A stretch of 64,000 nt of DNA from Verrucomicrobiota bacterium. Its GTDB lineage: Bacteria; Verrucomicrobiota; Verrucomicrobiia; Chthoniobacterales; SZAS-18. Positions 44,966-53,562 of the stretch are shown piece by piece (the first letter of the stretch is position 1; each line of letters starts with the position of its first letter). A model generated the notes under the pieces. That model ran no database searches and was not told the origin of the DNA. It saw nothing but the letters and a program-made list of their open reading frames with translations. A program made the position numbers and the translations under genes. The stretch covers positions 41,811-105,810 of the forward strand of contig JAFEGM010000012.1 of assembly GCA_018240025.1 (NCBI GenBank). Direction: 5' to 3'.

Positions 44966-45658
44966 TTAGCTCGGAAGCACCCTTGAACCGGCCTCTTGAG
45001 CGCGCGTCGATATCGCTGCCATGAACTCGCGGACCGGATTGAGGTCTTTCAGAGCATTGGCGCAAACCTCTGGTGACCACGCAGCCCAACTCGCACGCGC
45101 TCGGATCAACAACTTTGCGACCTGGCGAAGTTCACGAATCGTCCGAACTCCTTCCGGCAAGGCCGTGACCTTTCTGGCATCGTGCCGAACACCTTTGGCT
45201 GCTCGAATGAGCCGTCGAAGATCCTCACGGGAAAGCTGCTCTCGCTCAGCTCGCCCCAACCATTGGTCGATCAGGTTCGGACACTCGAAGGCCGTTCCGA
45301 TGGTGACGTGGTGCGACCAAGGAAGATTTTCCCGCCGGCGAGCGAGGCTGATTCGCGTGCAGACGAGTTTTGCGTTTCGCAGCGTGGTCGGATGCAATCC
45401 CGCAGCCAGCGCATACTCCTTGATTCGACCACGATACCGCCCTCCGCCATAGGCCAGGAAATCTCCCAACCACGCAACCATCGACTCGGCGCGGGCGCCG
45501 TTTCTCTTCACCTCAATGAGCAGGTTGGCGACAGCGCGTGTCCAATCCGTCTTCGCCACGCCGGCCCGAATCACGAGGCCCAGCTTCGCGACAGACTCGA
45601 TATTCGGATCCGACAGGATCGCATCAGGAACTGATGAAGTGTGCGTAATCGCATTCAT
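44966..45658 (-). CDS. Hypothetical DNA-related protein of the element
   Basis: A 230-residue helical, basic protein (MNAITHTSSVPDAILSDPNIE...). The segment LPWSHHVTIGTAFECPNLIDQWLGRAEREQLSREDLRRLI resembles the WSH-type region of phage and plasmid DUF3102/LmbU-like proteins, which carry a helix-turn-helix (GRIKEYALAAGLHPTTLRNAKLV). This is a weak assignment. It is downstream of the 45682-46071 gene by 23 bases in the same operon. Confidence 0.5.
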   Translation of the reverse strand: MNAITHTSSVPDAILSDPNIESVAKLGLVIRAGVAKTDWTRAVANLLIEVKRNGARAESMVAWLGDFLAYGGGRYRGRIKEYALAAGLHPTTLRNAKLVCTRISLARRRENLPWSHHVTIGTAFECPNLIDQWLGRAEREQLSREDLRRLIRAAKGVRHDARKVTALPEGVRTIRELRQVAKLLIRARASWAAWSPEVCANALKDLNPVREFMAAISTRAQEAGSRVLPS

Positions 45659-45681
45659 AAGCGCACGTTGTCGAAGGTTCG

Positions 45682-46071
45682 TTAGGCCGTCAGTTCAAGG
45701 CGCGTGCCCAGCCTTTGCGCTTCCAACCGAAACCACTCGTGGCTGCATCCATGGCGCTCGGCATAGTCGCGCAGACTCATCGACCCGTATTCTCCCGCTC
45801 GCGTGGCGCAGATGAGCAGGTCGATCGCGAAGCCAGGCCGGTCCAAGTGGGCGAGCTCGATTGCGATCTCCTGGGCAACGCTCAAACGGTCTTCCAGCGG
45901 AGCCGCAAGCCTGCTACCCAACCGTTCGGCCAACGCTTCCAAGAGACCGCAGCGAGCAGCATCCCGGATGATATCATCGACTGAGTCCATACCCGAGAGA
46001 TCGGGCTGCGCGATCGGCACTCGACTGCGGCTTTCGCCTTCGTTTTCCCACGCATACTGCAGGTTTTTCAT
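45682..46071 (-). CDS. Small hypothetical protein, possible regulator
   Basis: A 129-residue acidic protein (MKNLQYAWENEGESRSRV...). It has a GGAGG ribosome binding site a few bases upstream of ATG 46071, which is why this start was chosen over the longer frame. The end (YAERHGCSHEWFRLEAQRLGTRLEL) looks like a helix-turn-helix. It is divergent from the XRE-acyltransferase gene, and the 11-bp repeats in between could control both. Confidence 0.6.
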   Translation of the reverse strand: MKNLQYAWENEGESRSRVPIAQPDLSGMDSVDDIIRDAARCGLLEALAERLGSRLAAPLEDRLSVAQEIAIELAHLDRPGFAIDLLICATRAGEYGSMSLRDYAERHGCSHEWFRLEAQRLGTRLELTA

Positions 46072-46185
46072 ATCCAGCAATCCTCCTATTTTTGGTGTCG
46101 GATCGCGCACCCCACATCGGAGTTGGAAACGCGATCTTGATGAGGACAGGCTAAAGATCCGAGTGGATCGCCAACAGACCAGCAG

Positions 46186-46218
46186 GGTACAAATCAGGTA
46201 CAAAAAAGGTCCAAATCC
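46186..46218. promoter_or_regulatory. Three 11-bp direct repeats before the XRE-acyltransferase gene
   Basis: GGTACAAATCA, GGTACAAAAAA and GGTCCAAATCC start at 46186, 46197 and 46208, an exact 11-base period. They end 3 bases before the start codon at 46221, so a bound protein would block translation or transcription of this gene and perhaps the divergent one. A likely binder is the gene's own XRE-type domain (inference). Confidence 0.6.
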
Positions 46219-46220
46219 CG

Positions 46221-47192
46221 ATGCCAACTGCTGATCCACCCCAACTGCACGACCACGGGCAGAAGTTTGCGCATGCGCGCCAGCGCCTCGGCCTGACGCG
46301 GGAGAAACTGATGGAGCTCGCCCTCGTTTCGGTCGGCAGTCTCCGAAGCGCGGAGCGAGGCATCCGGATCAATCCGGCCACGCATAGGACCATCGTCGAT
46401 GCCCTCAAAGCAGAGGCTGCCAGACAGGGCAAAAACGTCGCGGAATTCTGCATCGAGTATCCGCCCGAATTCATGCGCGGGTATTCTCCCGCTGACGCTC
46501 CAGCCACCCGGGCCCCAGAAGCGAGCCTGCAATCGCCTCCCCCTCCCAACAATGCCCATCGCGCCGCCCTCGCGGCCGCCAACGCCTTCCTCCGACACGG
46601 GGCCGAAGCGCGCCTGCTGCGGATTGGCCGAGTGGAGACAGAGCAGCAGCTTCGTCAGCTCTACTTGATCGATGACGATGCCTACGGGGCCGCGTCCATC
46701 CCATTCGAGCTTTTCCGGGATCTCTGGGTAGCCTTCCCGGCGGGTCTGGTCGCGCTCTTCCGCGAAGATCGCATCATCGGAGCCATTGGAATTTGGCCTC
46801 TGGAAATGGCTTGGCACGCGCGCTTCAAAGCATGCCAGCTGAAGGAGGTGGAATTGGATCCAGCCTCCATGGAAGGCTACCAGCAAAAACCTTCGAAGCT
46901 TTGGTACATCTCTGGAGTCGTCCTCAGTCCGAGCGCCAGTTCTCGCGCTATCAAAATGCTGCTTGAAGATGGCGTCCGCGCTTGGAGACGAAACGTAAAG
47001 CTCGCCTTTCCGTGTGAGTTCATCGCTTTGGCCTCGTCCGACGAAGGCCTGTTGATGCTGGAAGGGTTTGGATTCTACAGGCTGCAGAACGGGGCCAAGA
47101 TGCCTGACGGGTTTCCGCTCTACGAGTTGACCTTCGACTCCGAAGCCGACTTGATCGATGCGATGCGCAAGCGTTCGCTCCTGATCGACTGA
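46221..47192 (+). CDS. XRE helix-turn-helix fused to an N-acyltransferase-like domain
   Basis: A 323-residue protein. Residues 1-90 are an XRE-type helix-turn-helix (QKFAHARQRLGLTREKLMELALVSVGSLRSAERG). A Pro-rich linker follows, then a GNAT-type domain of about 200 residues (LRQLYLIDDDAYGAASIPFELFRD, GLVALFREDRIIGAIGIWPL, LWYISGVVLSPSASSRAIKMLLEDG). The second part resembles FeeM-like N-acyl amino acid synthases and other large GNATs. The combination suggests a regulator that makes or senses an acylated product. The gene ends 7 bases before a second GNAT gene. No ribosome binding site is evident. Confidence 0.7.
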   Translation: MPTADPPQLHDHGQKFAHARQRLGLTREKLMELALVSVGSLRSAERGIRINPATHRTIVDALKAEAARQGKNVAEFCIEYPPEFMRGYSPADAPATRAPEASLQSPPPPNNAHRAALAAANAFLRHGAEARLLRIGRVETEQQLRQLYLIDDDAYGAASIPFELFRDLWVAFPAGLVALFREDRIIGAIGIWPLEMAWHARFKACQLKEVELDPASMEGYQQKPSKLWYISGVVLSPSASSRAIKMLLEDGVRAWRRNVKLAFPCEFIALASSDEGLLMLEGFGFYRLQNGAKMPDGFPLYELTFDSEADLIDAMRKRSLLID

Positions 47193-47199
47193 GCCCGCG

Positions 47200-47709
47200 A
47201 TGAATTCGTCCGATGATGTTCAACTCCTCGAGAGTCGTCGTATCGATGACTTCCTGCCGGTGATGCGCGAGTTGGAGCACGGAGACCGCTTCCTGCTTTC
47301 CATGCTTCATTGGTGTGGTTTCGGGCAACGCTCGACCAAGCTCGACTACTGGCAGGTCCTGTTGATCACGCACCGCGCCGAAGTCGCCGGGGTCACGGGG
47401 CTCTACCGACCGCCAGATTCCGACTCGTCGGTCTTTTGGATCGGCTGGTTTGGCGTTCGGCCGAAGCACCGCCGGTCGGGAGTCGCATCTGCTGCGATCG
47501 AGCTACTGGTCGATCGCGCGCGTCGCCAAGGCGCACGTGAACTAAAGGTCTACACGGGCGCCCACGATTCGGCAGCGCTGGCGTTCTACGAGGGATTCGG
47601 TTTCGACAGGATTGGAGTCGGTTCGGCACATGCAGACGGCCAGCCGATCGAAGTGACCGACGTTGTCTTTCGCATGCAACTCGCACCGACGGAACCAGCG
47701 CATGGTTAG
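47200..47709 (+). CDS. GNAT-family N-acetyltransferase
   Basis: A 169-residue GNAT. The acetyl-CoA loop is FGVRPKHRRSGVASAAIELLVDRARRQG, with the R-x-x-G-x-A motif, and the substrate part ends in ALAFYEGFGFDRIGVGS. It is co-transcribed with the XRE-acyltransferase. Substrate unknown. Confidence 0.87.
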   Translation: MNSSDDVQLLESRRIDDFLPVMRELEHGDRFLLSMLHWCGFGQRSTKLDYWQVLLITHRAEVAGVTGLYRPPDSDSSVFWIGWFGVRPKHRRSGVASAAIELLVDRARRQGARELKVYTGAHDSAALAFYEGFGFDRIGVGSAHADGQPIEVTDVVFRMQLAPTEPAHG

Positions 47710-47769
47710 AGCTGATTGCCGAGTTTCTTGTCGATTGGCTATCCCCAATTGTCGTCAGAGTTGCAACAA

Positions 47770-48258
47770 ATGCGCACGCCAGCAACAATCATGGTCTCCA
47801 AAGAGGAGATTAGCCGCAATGATGTGTCAGGAGTCTGCCGGATCCTGAATGGTTTCGTGCCGCACCTCTTGGAGCGAAACAGGAACCGCGTCTTCATTCG
47901 GATTGATGGGTTCAGGGACGACGTGGACCGTCACGAGCTATTCGAATTCGTAGAGGTGCGAGCCTGGTACCACCTCCTCTTTGAGACCGTGCCTGGATTC
48001 TTCTACTGGATGGATCTGCGTCGGCCGTGGTTTAACTTTTACGCACGCATGTTTGTCGCGCCTATTCACGCGACCGAAGCGACGACGGTCTCAGGCGCGG
48101 ATTTGCAGCGATTCTTGCTTTGGGGCTACAAGAACCTGAACGAGTTCTGCGATGCCCACGGCGTTCGCCCCGACCTTGCGGATCTCGCCAACAAATCCGT
48201 CCGTCGCTCGATTGAAATGGAGTTGGGGCGTTTCCGTAAGGACGCCTCGTCCGCATAG
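47770..48258 (+). CDS. Hypothetical protein
   Basis: A 162-residue protein (MRTPATIMVSKEEISRNDVSGV...). It is rich in aromatic residues (FEFVEVRAWYHLLFETVPGFFYWMDLRRPWFNFYARMF). No family is recognised. It sits 60 bases after the GNAT gene on the same strand. An ATG at 47716 would add 18 residues; the internal start is suggested because the upstream part overlaps the promoter-like region. Confidence 0.5.
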   Translation: MRTPATIMVSKEEISRNDVSGVCRILNGFVPHLLERNRNRVFIRIDGFRDDVDRHELFEFVEVRAWYHLLFETVPGFFYWMDLRRPWFNFYARMFVAPIHATEATTVSGADLQRFLLWGYKNLNEFCDAHGVRPDLADLANKSVRRSIEMELGRFRKDASSA

Positions 48259-48309
48259 CCGCAAATTCAATCGCCGCCGCGCTCGCTGCGACAGCAATCG
48301 TGAACTTCC

Positions 48310-48783
48310 ATGAGCTCGTTTGATCAACCACCCGTCAACCCAAACAAGCTCCGGGTGGTTCGCACCGCTCGGAGCGCACGGGCCATCAATGCCGCGGCGA
48401 AGAAGGGCCTTCGCCCGTTAGTTGAAGAGGTCCGACCAGGCAAAGACGTCGGGGCTTGGATGTCGATCTACCAGCACAAAACAACCCACGAGATCCAGAT
48501 CCTCGGAGACATGCGCTGGCCGCCTGGCGAGGAGTACGAATTGGTTCTCCGGCGCGAATACTATCCCCACCATTTTTGGGCACCCTTCGCCGCCTACCTC
48601 ATTCCGAGCGACCTAGCTGTCGGCGAGCGGGTTTGGCTCGCCGATCTGATCGAGGACATTGTGGCGGTCTGGGGCAACCAAGGGTACAACCCGCGCTTGA
48701 AATGGGCGGAGGCAACTTGGACTGGGGCAAAGTTTTTCGTCCATTTCGACCCAGAAAAGGACGCACCGCAGCTCGTCGGATAA
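48310..48783 (+). CDS. Hypothetical protein
   Basis: A 157-residue soluble protein (MSSFDQPPVNPNKLRVVRTA...). It has an early basic helix (RTARSARAINAAAKKGLR) and a beta-rich end (WAEATWTGAKFFVHFDP). Not recognised. It is followed 13 bases later by the cysteine-motif protein, so the two are probably one unit. Confidence 0.6.
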   Translation: MSSFDQPPVNPNKLRVVRTARSARAINAAAKKGLRPLVEEVRPGKDVGAWMSIYQHKTTHEIQILGDMRWPPGEEYELVLRREYYPHHFWAPFAAYLIPSDLAVGERVWLADLIEDIVAVWGNQGYNPRLKWAEATWTGAKFFVHFDPEKDAPQLVG

Positions 48784-48796
48784 CGCGGCGCGCCGT

Positions 48797-49066
48797 ATGC
48801 AACTCGACCCTCGAACCAACAAGCTCTACACCGACGCTGGCGTATTCTTGAAAAGGCTGAGCTGTCCGAAAACCGCAGCATGGAAAACGCTGCGCGATGC
48901 TCCTTCAGCCGGCGGGCGTATCTGCGACGCTTGTGAGCGCACGGTCTTCGACACCGCCCGACTGAGCGACCAACAGCTCGTGGCCCTTTTGGCAGCTGAG
49001 CCAGACGCCTGCCTCGCGGTATCAGCAGCCCAGGAGAATTGCACCGTCGTGCCCCCTCGCTTCTGA
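48797..49066 (+). CDS. Small CxxC zinc-ribbon-like protein
   Basis: An 89-residue protein with the pattern LSCPKTAAWKTLRDA then GGRICDACERTVFDTARLSD. This is the layout of a widespread small domain (a C-P/W start, G-R-x-C-x-x-C and a V-x-D turn) that probably binds zinc. The later residues ACLAV and QENCTVV add two further cysteines. Function unknown. It lies between the hypothetical gene and the convergent phosphoesterase. Confidence 0.6.
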   Translation: MQLDPRTNKLYTDAGVFLKRLSCPKTAAWKTLRDAPSAGGRICDACERTVFDTARLSDQQLVALLAAEPDACLAVSAAQENCTVVPPRF

Positions 49067-49083
49067 GGCCAGCGTTCGAACAA

Positions 49084-49866
49084 TTAGGCATGGCGGGCTC
49101 TCCCGAGTGCCTCATGCTCGACCTCGCCCAGGTTGAACGACTCCCGACCCGCTGGCTGCAGCTGCTTGAAGAAGGTGCGCTCCTCCGTGACGACGGCGTA
49201 GGTATGCCCCTTCCGGTAGTCGATGCAGTAGTTCGTGCTTCCTGGCGGTGACCAGTGGCGCAGCGGCTCGTCGGAACTTGGCGTGTGCCCGACGATTTGA
49301 TGCACACCATCGATGCCTTCGAAACGCTTCCAATCGCACCAGGTGATTCCGCCAATCGTCGCGCGGCCCCCGCGTTCCTTGCCCGCTGCGAAGACCAGGT
49401 CTGGCTCGCGGCGTTCGAGCGAATGGAACGCTTGTGTGCAGCGTTCGCGCAGCAAGGACTGATTTCGGACGATTTCGCGCGGAAGGAGATCGCGGTGGAA
49501 GCCCGCGTGCGAGATCAGCCACGGGCCCACTTGCGCATAGGCCTGCAACCGATCCCAGTCGTCGGGACCGAGAACGGTCTTGATCGCGTCCAGCTTGTTC
49601 CGCTGAAAGCCTGAGCAGGATAGGAAAGGAAAATCGTCCGCGTCGAAGGCGTAGGGCAGATCGTGATTTCCCCACAGGAGCGTGCAGCGTGCTTCGGAGA
49701 GGCGCTGCTTCACCCAGGCGGCTGTAGCCAGCGCGTCTCCCGGAGTATCGGAGAAATCGTCGAAGTAGTCTCCCAGGAAGACGACGCGGTCGTGCGGCTC
49801 GGAAGCCAGGATTGCGTCTGCGGTCCTGGTGCGATGGTGCAGATCGCCGATGATGAGCGTTCGCAT
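49084..49866 (-). CDS. Calcineurin-like metallophosphoesterase
   Basis: A 260-residue phosphoesterase (MRTLIIGDLHHRTRTADAIL...). Motifs are in order: GDLHHRT near residue 7, GDYFDDFSD near 32, LWGNHDLPY near 62, ISHAGFHRD near 113 and GHTPSSDE near 200. The GDYFDDF form is that of PPP-like protein phosphatases and ApaH-like enzymes. It may dephosphorylate proteins or nucleotides and thus oppose the nearby kinase at 51457 (inference). It is unlike the phosphoesterase at 31258. Confidence 0.88.
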   Translation of the reverse strand: MRTLIIGDLHHRTRTADAILASEPHDRVVFLGDYFDDFSDTPGDALATAAWVKQRLSEARCTLLWGNHDLPYAFDADDFPFLSCSGFQRNKLDAIKTVLGPDDWDRLQAYAQVGPWLISHAGFHRDLLPREIVRNQSLLRERCTQAFHSLERREPDLVFAAGKERGGRATIGGITWCDWKRFEGIDGVHQIVGHTPSSDEPLRHWSPPGSTNYCIDYRKGHTYAVVTEERTFFKQLQPAGRESFNLGEVEHEALGRARHA

Positions 49867-50088
49867 GGGGTGTCGAGGAGCCGAAGACTGAGCCGGCTGG
49901 TTGGGTCGCCCCGCGGCTCGGGATACCCTAGCGAACAACGAGGACGGCGCGCGTCCAAACCAGCGGCAGTGGCCGAGCGACAGTTGGGGAGGCGATCCAA
50001 GAACGGCCGAAGGAAATTGTGACGCAACGCGCGTGCTGGCCCAGCCCTCCAAGAACCCGTGTGTTGAAAACGGGGCGGTACCCTCATC

Positions 50089-51000
50089 ATGAACAAGCAA
50101 CCCCGACGCTCACTGGGCGAAATCCTCGCCCGTCTCCCACTTCGTGACGTCACGCCGACCGATGCATTCTTTCTCGAAGAGTCGCTGCTCAGCGCCATGG
50201 ATCGCGCCGAGGCCGGCATCTACGTCATCGGAGATCCGACACCGCATTCACGGACCGAATTGCTGCATACCTTGGGCTGCGCCTTGCAATGGCGCGACGG
50301 CAGCATCATCGCGCTCAGCCTGAACGAGCCACACATTCAGTCGGCCTGTGCGCGTGCCATCTGGACGCGCGAAGCGGACGGAAACTTCGGTCGCCTGGAT
50401 ATGCTCATCCGCCGCGTCCCTCGGATCAATCCGCCGAGCAATGTGGTCATCGTCGATTCCATCCTCGAGCCAATGGCCATGCAAGCAGCCCTCGAATTGG
50501 CCAAATCCCGTCTGGTCGTGATCGGACTGTCGGTAACGCACGCAAGGGAGGTCCCCCGCAAGCTGTTTGGCTTGGGAGTGGATCCCGGCTCGATCGGTGA
50601 GCAGCTGTGCGGGGCCTTCGTCCAGCGGGTCTATCAACGCCCCTGCCCTGCCTGCGCGCTTCGGACGGGTGCACCTTGGCCCTATTGCGATCTCGGTTCC
50701 ACGTTTGCGGAGCTGGCCGAAGGCTGGTGGCTCGCGCGTAGTCCGGCCCGCCCTCCCCACGACAAGGATGACCATTGCGAGGAGTGTGACCGTGAACGCA
50801 GCGCGGGTGAGATCGCGTGCTATGAAATGTTCGATTGGAATGCCGACCTTCGTCAATACCTGCGCCGTGGCGATCTCGTGCTCCTTGAGCAGGCGATCAG
50901 AAGCGATATGAGCCGTCGCCGTCTCGAAGAAATTCCTGATCGAGCGATACGGTATGCGCGGCGCGGGCTCGTGTACGTTGAGGATGTGCGCATCTGGTGA
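50089..51000 (+). CDS. GspE/PilB-like protein with a lost Walker A
   Basis: A 303-residue protein aligned by pattern to the C-terminal ATPase part of type II secretion / type IV pilus motors. Expected Walker A is replaced by GDPTPHSRTELL (residues 48-59), with no GK-S/T. The Asp box is SLNEPH, the Walker B equivalent NVVIVDSI (118-125), and the His box region GLSVTHARE. The zinc-like motif CPACALRTGAPWPYC (186-200) and a second pair HCEECD (229-234) are present, as is the end LRQYLRRGDLVLLEQAI. So the fold is kept but ATP hydrolysis looks lost. A decayed copy of its end follows at 51133-51290. Confidence 0.65.
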   Translation: MNKQPRRSLGEILARLPLRDVTPTDAFFLEESLLSAMDRAEAGIYVIGDPTPHSRTELLHTLGCALQWRDGSIIALSLNEPHIQSACARAIWTREADGNFGRLDMLIRRVPRINPPSNVVIVDSILEPMAMQAALELAKSRLVVIGLSVTHAREVPRKLFGLGVDPGSIGEQLCGAFVQRVYQRPCPACALRTGAPWPYCDLGSTFAELAEGWWLARSPARPPHDKDDHCEECDRERSAGEIACYEMFDWNADLRQYLRRGDLVLLEQAIRSDMSRRRLEEIPDRAIRYARRGLVYVEDVRIW

Positions 51001-51132
51001 TCCCCGAAATGCATAGCAAATGCCTAGATAATCTGCGCCCTCGTCCGCCAGCCGAGGGCCAGGGTGCGGCACAGAGCGAAACGCCAGTGAAGCGTGGGGT
51101 AGGCTCTGTAGACGCAGACCCGAGCGGGGTTG

Positions 51133-51290
51133 GGCGTGCAGCTATGGCCGCCTTCGTGCAGCGGCTCGACGACGCCCCTGCCCTGCGTGCGCGCTTCCGA
51201 CGGAAGCCCCGTGCCCGTACTGCGGCCTGCTCAACCCTTCGCTATGCGCGGCGCGGACTCATTCACGTCGGAGACGTGAGTGACTGGTGA
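51133..51290 (+). pseudogene. Decayed copy of the GspE-like C-terminus
   Basis: Bases about 51150-51210 read RPCPACALPTEAPCPYCG in one frame, matching the zinc motif of the gene at 50089, and 51238-51290 read RYARRGLIHVGDVSDW in another frame, matching its last residues. The intervening sequence has deletions and frameshifts. This is a tandem duplicate of the 3' end that has decayed. The region 51001-51456 otherwise has no gene. Confidence 0.75.
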
Positions 51291-51456
51291 ACCGCTTCAA
51301 TTCGTGATTGTCCCTGCGGCCTGAATAGCTTGCACCCGGTCGACCGGAGACGGGAGTTGATCAATGGTGGGGGGTCGGTGACCTTTTCGCTCATGCCGCG
51401 CTGCGGCGCCTCGCCGCAGGAGGCCGATTTGGCACACCAACGATTAACCCTGCCTC

Positions 51457-52353
51457 ATGCCGTCCGCCCCATTTACCGCTGAAGCCCTCGCAATCGCATT
51501 GCCTAACCTGACCGGGTTCGAATTCATCAAATCGGGCTCATTCAAATCGGTCTATCGGGTAAACACCGCGTCGGGCAGCGAGGAAGTCCTAAAGATCATC
51601 CGGCTACCCCAAGATGTGAGTTCTGATGAGGCCCGGTTGCTTCGGGACCAAGAGTTTGGCCGGGCTCAGCGCGAGGTCGAACTTCTCGGAAGAATCGACT
51701 GCGCATTTATTGTCAGGCTCGGCACAATTGCGCCAAACGTGATGACCATCGGCGGAGAGCCGTGCGTTACCTACACTGAAGAGATGCTCCCCGGGCGAGA
51801 CCTGGAGACTGTGATCGCCGCGCGGCAACATCCGACGGCGGAAGAGATCAAGAGTCTACTCGCGTCCCTGATCGTCGCGATACGGGCGCTTTGGACCGAC
51901 CATAGAACCGTGCACCGCGATATTAAGCCAGCGAATATCTTTGCCACCGAACTGGCCGGGCGGCCATACGTCCTCCTTGATCTTGGGATTGCCTACAACG
52001 TAAATGAGCGGGGCCTGACGGCGAATCCGGCGCACATACCAGCAACTCCGTTGTACATGGCCCCAGAGATGCTCGACCCGAATTTCCGCGAAACGCTCAG
52101 CTATCGTGCCGACCTCTACGCTGCCGGCGTGACCGCATTCGAGTTTGCGGCGGGCGGAATACATCCACTCGCGCAGACTGGAGATAACGTCATGAAGACC
52201 CTCACTCGCGTGCTTCATCAAGAGCCACTTCGGTTGGCTTCCGTCCGTCCTGATCTTCCAGTAAGACTTACAGCTCTGATTGATCAGTTGAACAAGAAGA
52301 ACCCAGCGCTGCGGCCCGGAAATCTCGCCATCATCCTCAACGCCCTAAGGTAA
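51457..52353 (+). CDS. Serine/threonine protein kinase
   Basis: A 298-residue kinase with all catalytic residues: glycine loop KSGSFKSVY (25-33), Lys46 in VLK, HRDIKPAN at 143-150 and DLG at 165-167, then APEM at 192-195. It has no membrane segment and no C-terminal sensor domain. The next gene starts 7 bases on, so the two are one unit. Substrate unknown; the partner protein at 52360 is the obvious candidate. A nuclease-like gene lies on the opposite strand beyond. Confidence 0.93.
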   Translation: MPSAPFTAEALAIALPNLTGFEFIKSGSFKSVYRVNTASGSEEVLKIIRLPQDVSSDEARLLRDQEFGRAQREVELLGRIDCAFIVRLGTIAPNVMTIGGEPCVTYTEEMLPGRDLETVIAARQHPTAEEIKSLLASLIVAIRALWTDHRTVHRDIKPANIFATELAGRPYVLLDLGIAYNVNERGLTANPAHIPATPLYMAPEMLDPNFRETLSYRADLYAAGVTAFEFAAGGIHPLAQTGDNVMKTLTRVLHQEPLRLASVRPDLPVRLTALIDQLNKKNPALRPGNLAIILNALR

Positions 52354-52359
52354 CTTGCA

Positions 52360-53562
52360 ATGCAACTACTCGCTCAACATGGGTACGGGAACGGAAACAA
52401 GGTCCAGCGCGGGCTAGATGATGGCCTGATCGACGGAGTCATTTTTGGGGCCAAGGATATTGCCCCCCAAAAGTTGGCCGAATCATTGGAGCAAGTGCAG
52501 GAATCTCACCCTGAATGCGTTCGCCTTTTCGATCCCCAGTACTATGCAACTTTGTTGGCCGCTCAACCCGGAGCTCGTCTTGGTTGGCTCTTTGGTCAAG
52601 ACTCCTATACCTACTTCCAAGCTAGGCGTAGGCGCGATTTAGAGCGCGAAGGACAAGTCTTGGACGATTTGCGAACGGTGCTGGACTTTCAGTGCCGCTT
52701 GCCGGTTTCGGCCCTGATCGCGCCAAACATCGTCATACGACGATCGTTCGACTCGCTGGAGGCAACCGTAGCAAAGACCTTCCTCCGGAACGCAGCTAGT
52801 TCAGTCTCTGAATTGGGCGATGTTCGACCCCTTTATGCTACGCTGGCGATCTCTTCAGCCGCGCTTGCGGACCGGATCGAACTCCAGAATTTCCTCCAAG
52901 AGGTAACCGAGATCGAAGATCCTCCCACAGGTTTTTATTTATTGCTGGAGCGGCCCGACAATTCCATCACGTCTGCTCTCACTGAGCCGGATCTACTTTC
53001 GCGCTGGATGCTGGTCAATCATGTATTGAAGTTGACTGGTTTCCAGGTCATCAACGGCTACACGGACGTCTTGAGCCCATACTTGGGTGCGGCCGGCGCC
53101 GATGCGGTCGCGGCTGGATGGTTCAATACTCTGAAGTGCTTTTCGCTCAAGAAATTCGAGCCTGTTTCGGATTTTGCGCGCCGGCCAGTAACGCGATATC
53201 TAAGCAAAGCGCTGCTAAAGAGCATTCGGTCGACGGAACTGCACGATTTGCGAGGTCCATTCCCTGACGTCTTGAATGGACTTCCCACGGATGATGCCTA
53301 CGACCCGGAGGAAGGATCGACACCTGATGGGATCAGCGAAGTTCTCCAGAACTGGGACGGAATACGCATGATGAACGAGCTCGTGGTCGAGGGTGATTTC
53401 ACCGCCTCACTTGATGCATGCCGCGGGGCACTGGACGTCGCAGAGGAACTTTACGTTCGAATCCGCGAATTCGGGCTGACCATGCGCGATCGATCCGGCG
53501 CTGCGCATGTCGAACTTATTCGGGAAGAACTTTCAGCCTTCGAAGCATTGGCCGAGCTTTAA
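52360..53562 (+). CDS. Unknown protein paired with the kinase
   Basis: A 400-residue soluble protein (MQLLAQHGYGNGNKVQRGLD...). The start and the early LIDGVIFGAKDIAP suggest a beta/alpha-barrel such as queuine-tRNA-ribosyltransferase-like proteins; this is a weak recollection. The rest (ATVAKTFLRNAASSVSELG, FNTLKCFSLKKFEP) is not recognised. It ends 30 bases inside the convergent nuclease-like gene. The tight link to a kinase suggests a regulated or toxic activity. Confidence 0.5.
   Translation: MQLLAQHGYGNGNKVQRGLDDGLIDGVIFGAKDIAPQKLAESLEQVQESHPECVRLFDPQYYATLLAAQPGARLGWLFGQDSYTYFQARRRRDLEREGQVLDDLRTVLDFQCRLPVSALIAPNIVIRRSFDSLEATVAKTFLRNAASSVSELGDVRPLYATLAISSAALADRIELQNFLQEVTEIEDPPTGFYLLLERPDNSITSALTEPDLLSRWMLVNHVLKLTGFQVINGYTDVLSPYLGAAGADAVAAGWFNTLKCFSLKKFEPVSDFARRPVTRYLSKALLKSIRSTELHDLRGPFPDVLNGLPTDDAYDPEEGSTPDGISEVLQNWDGIRMMNELVVEGDFTASLDACRGALDVAEELYVRIREFGLTMRDRSGAAHVELIREELSAFEALAEL

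Larger units (their letters stand above)
25098..46071. mobile_element. Integrated mobilizable element (left border firm, right border unknown)
   Basis: The element starts at the tRNA-Leu fragment and contains an integrase, an excisionase-like gene, relaxase, coupling protein, ParA-like ATPase and cargo. No VirB4, VirB6 or pilus gene is present in the window, so it would have to borrow a transfer channel. The second border should be an intact tRNA-Leu(CAA) carrying the same 3' half on the minus strand to the right; I could not find one in this window. The right limit given (46071) is only the last gene of the leftward transfer-region operons. The element may extend past 54 kb. Confidence 0.55.
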
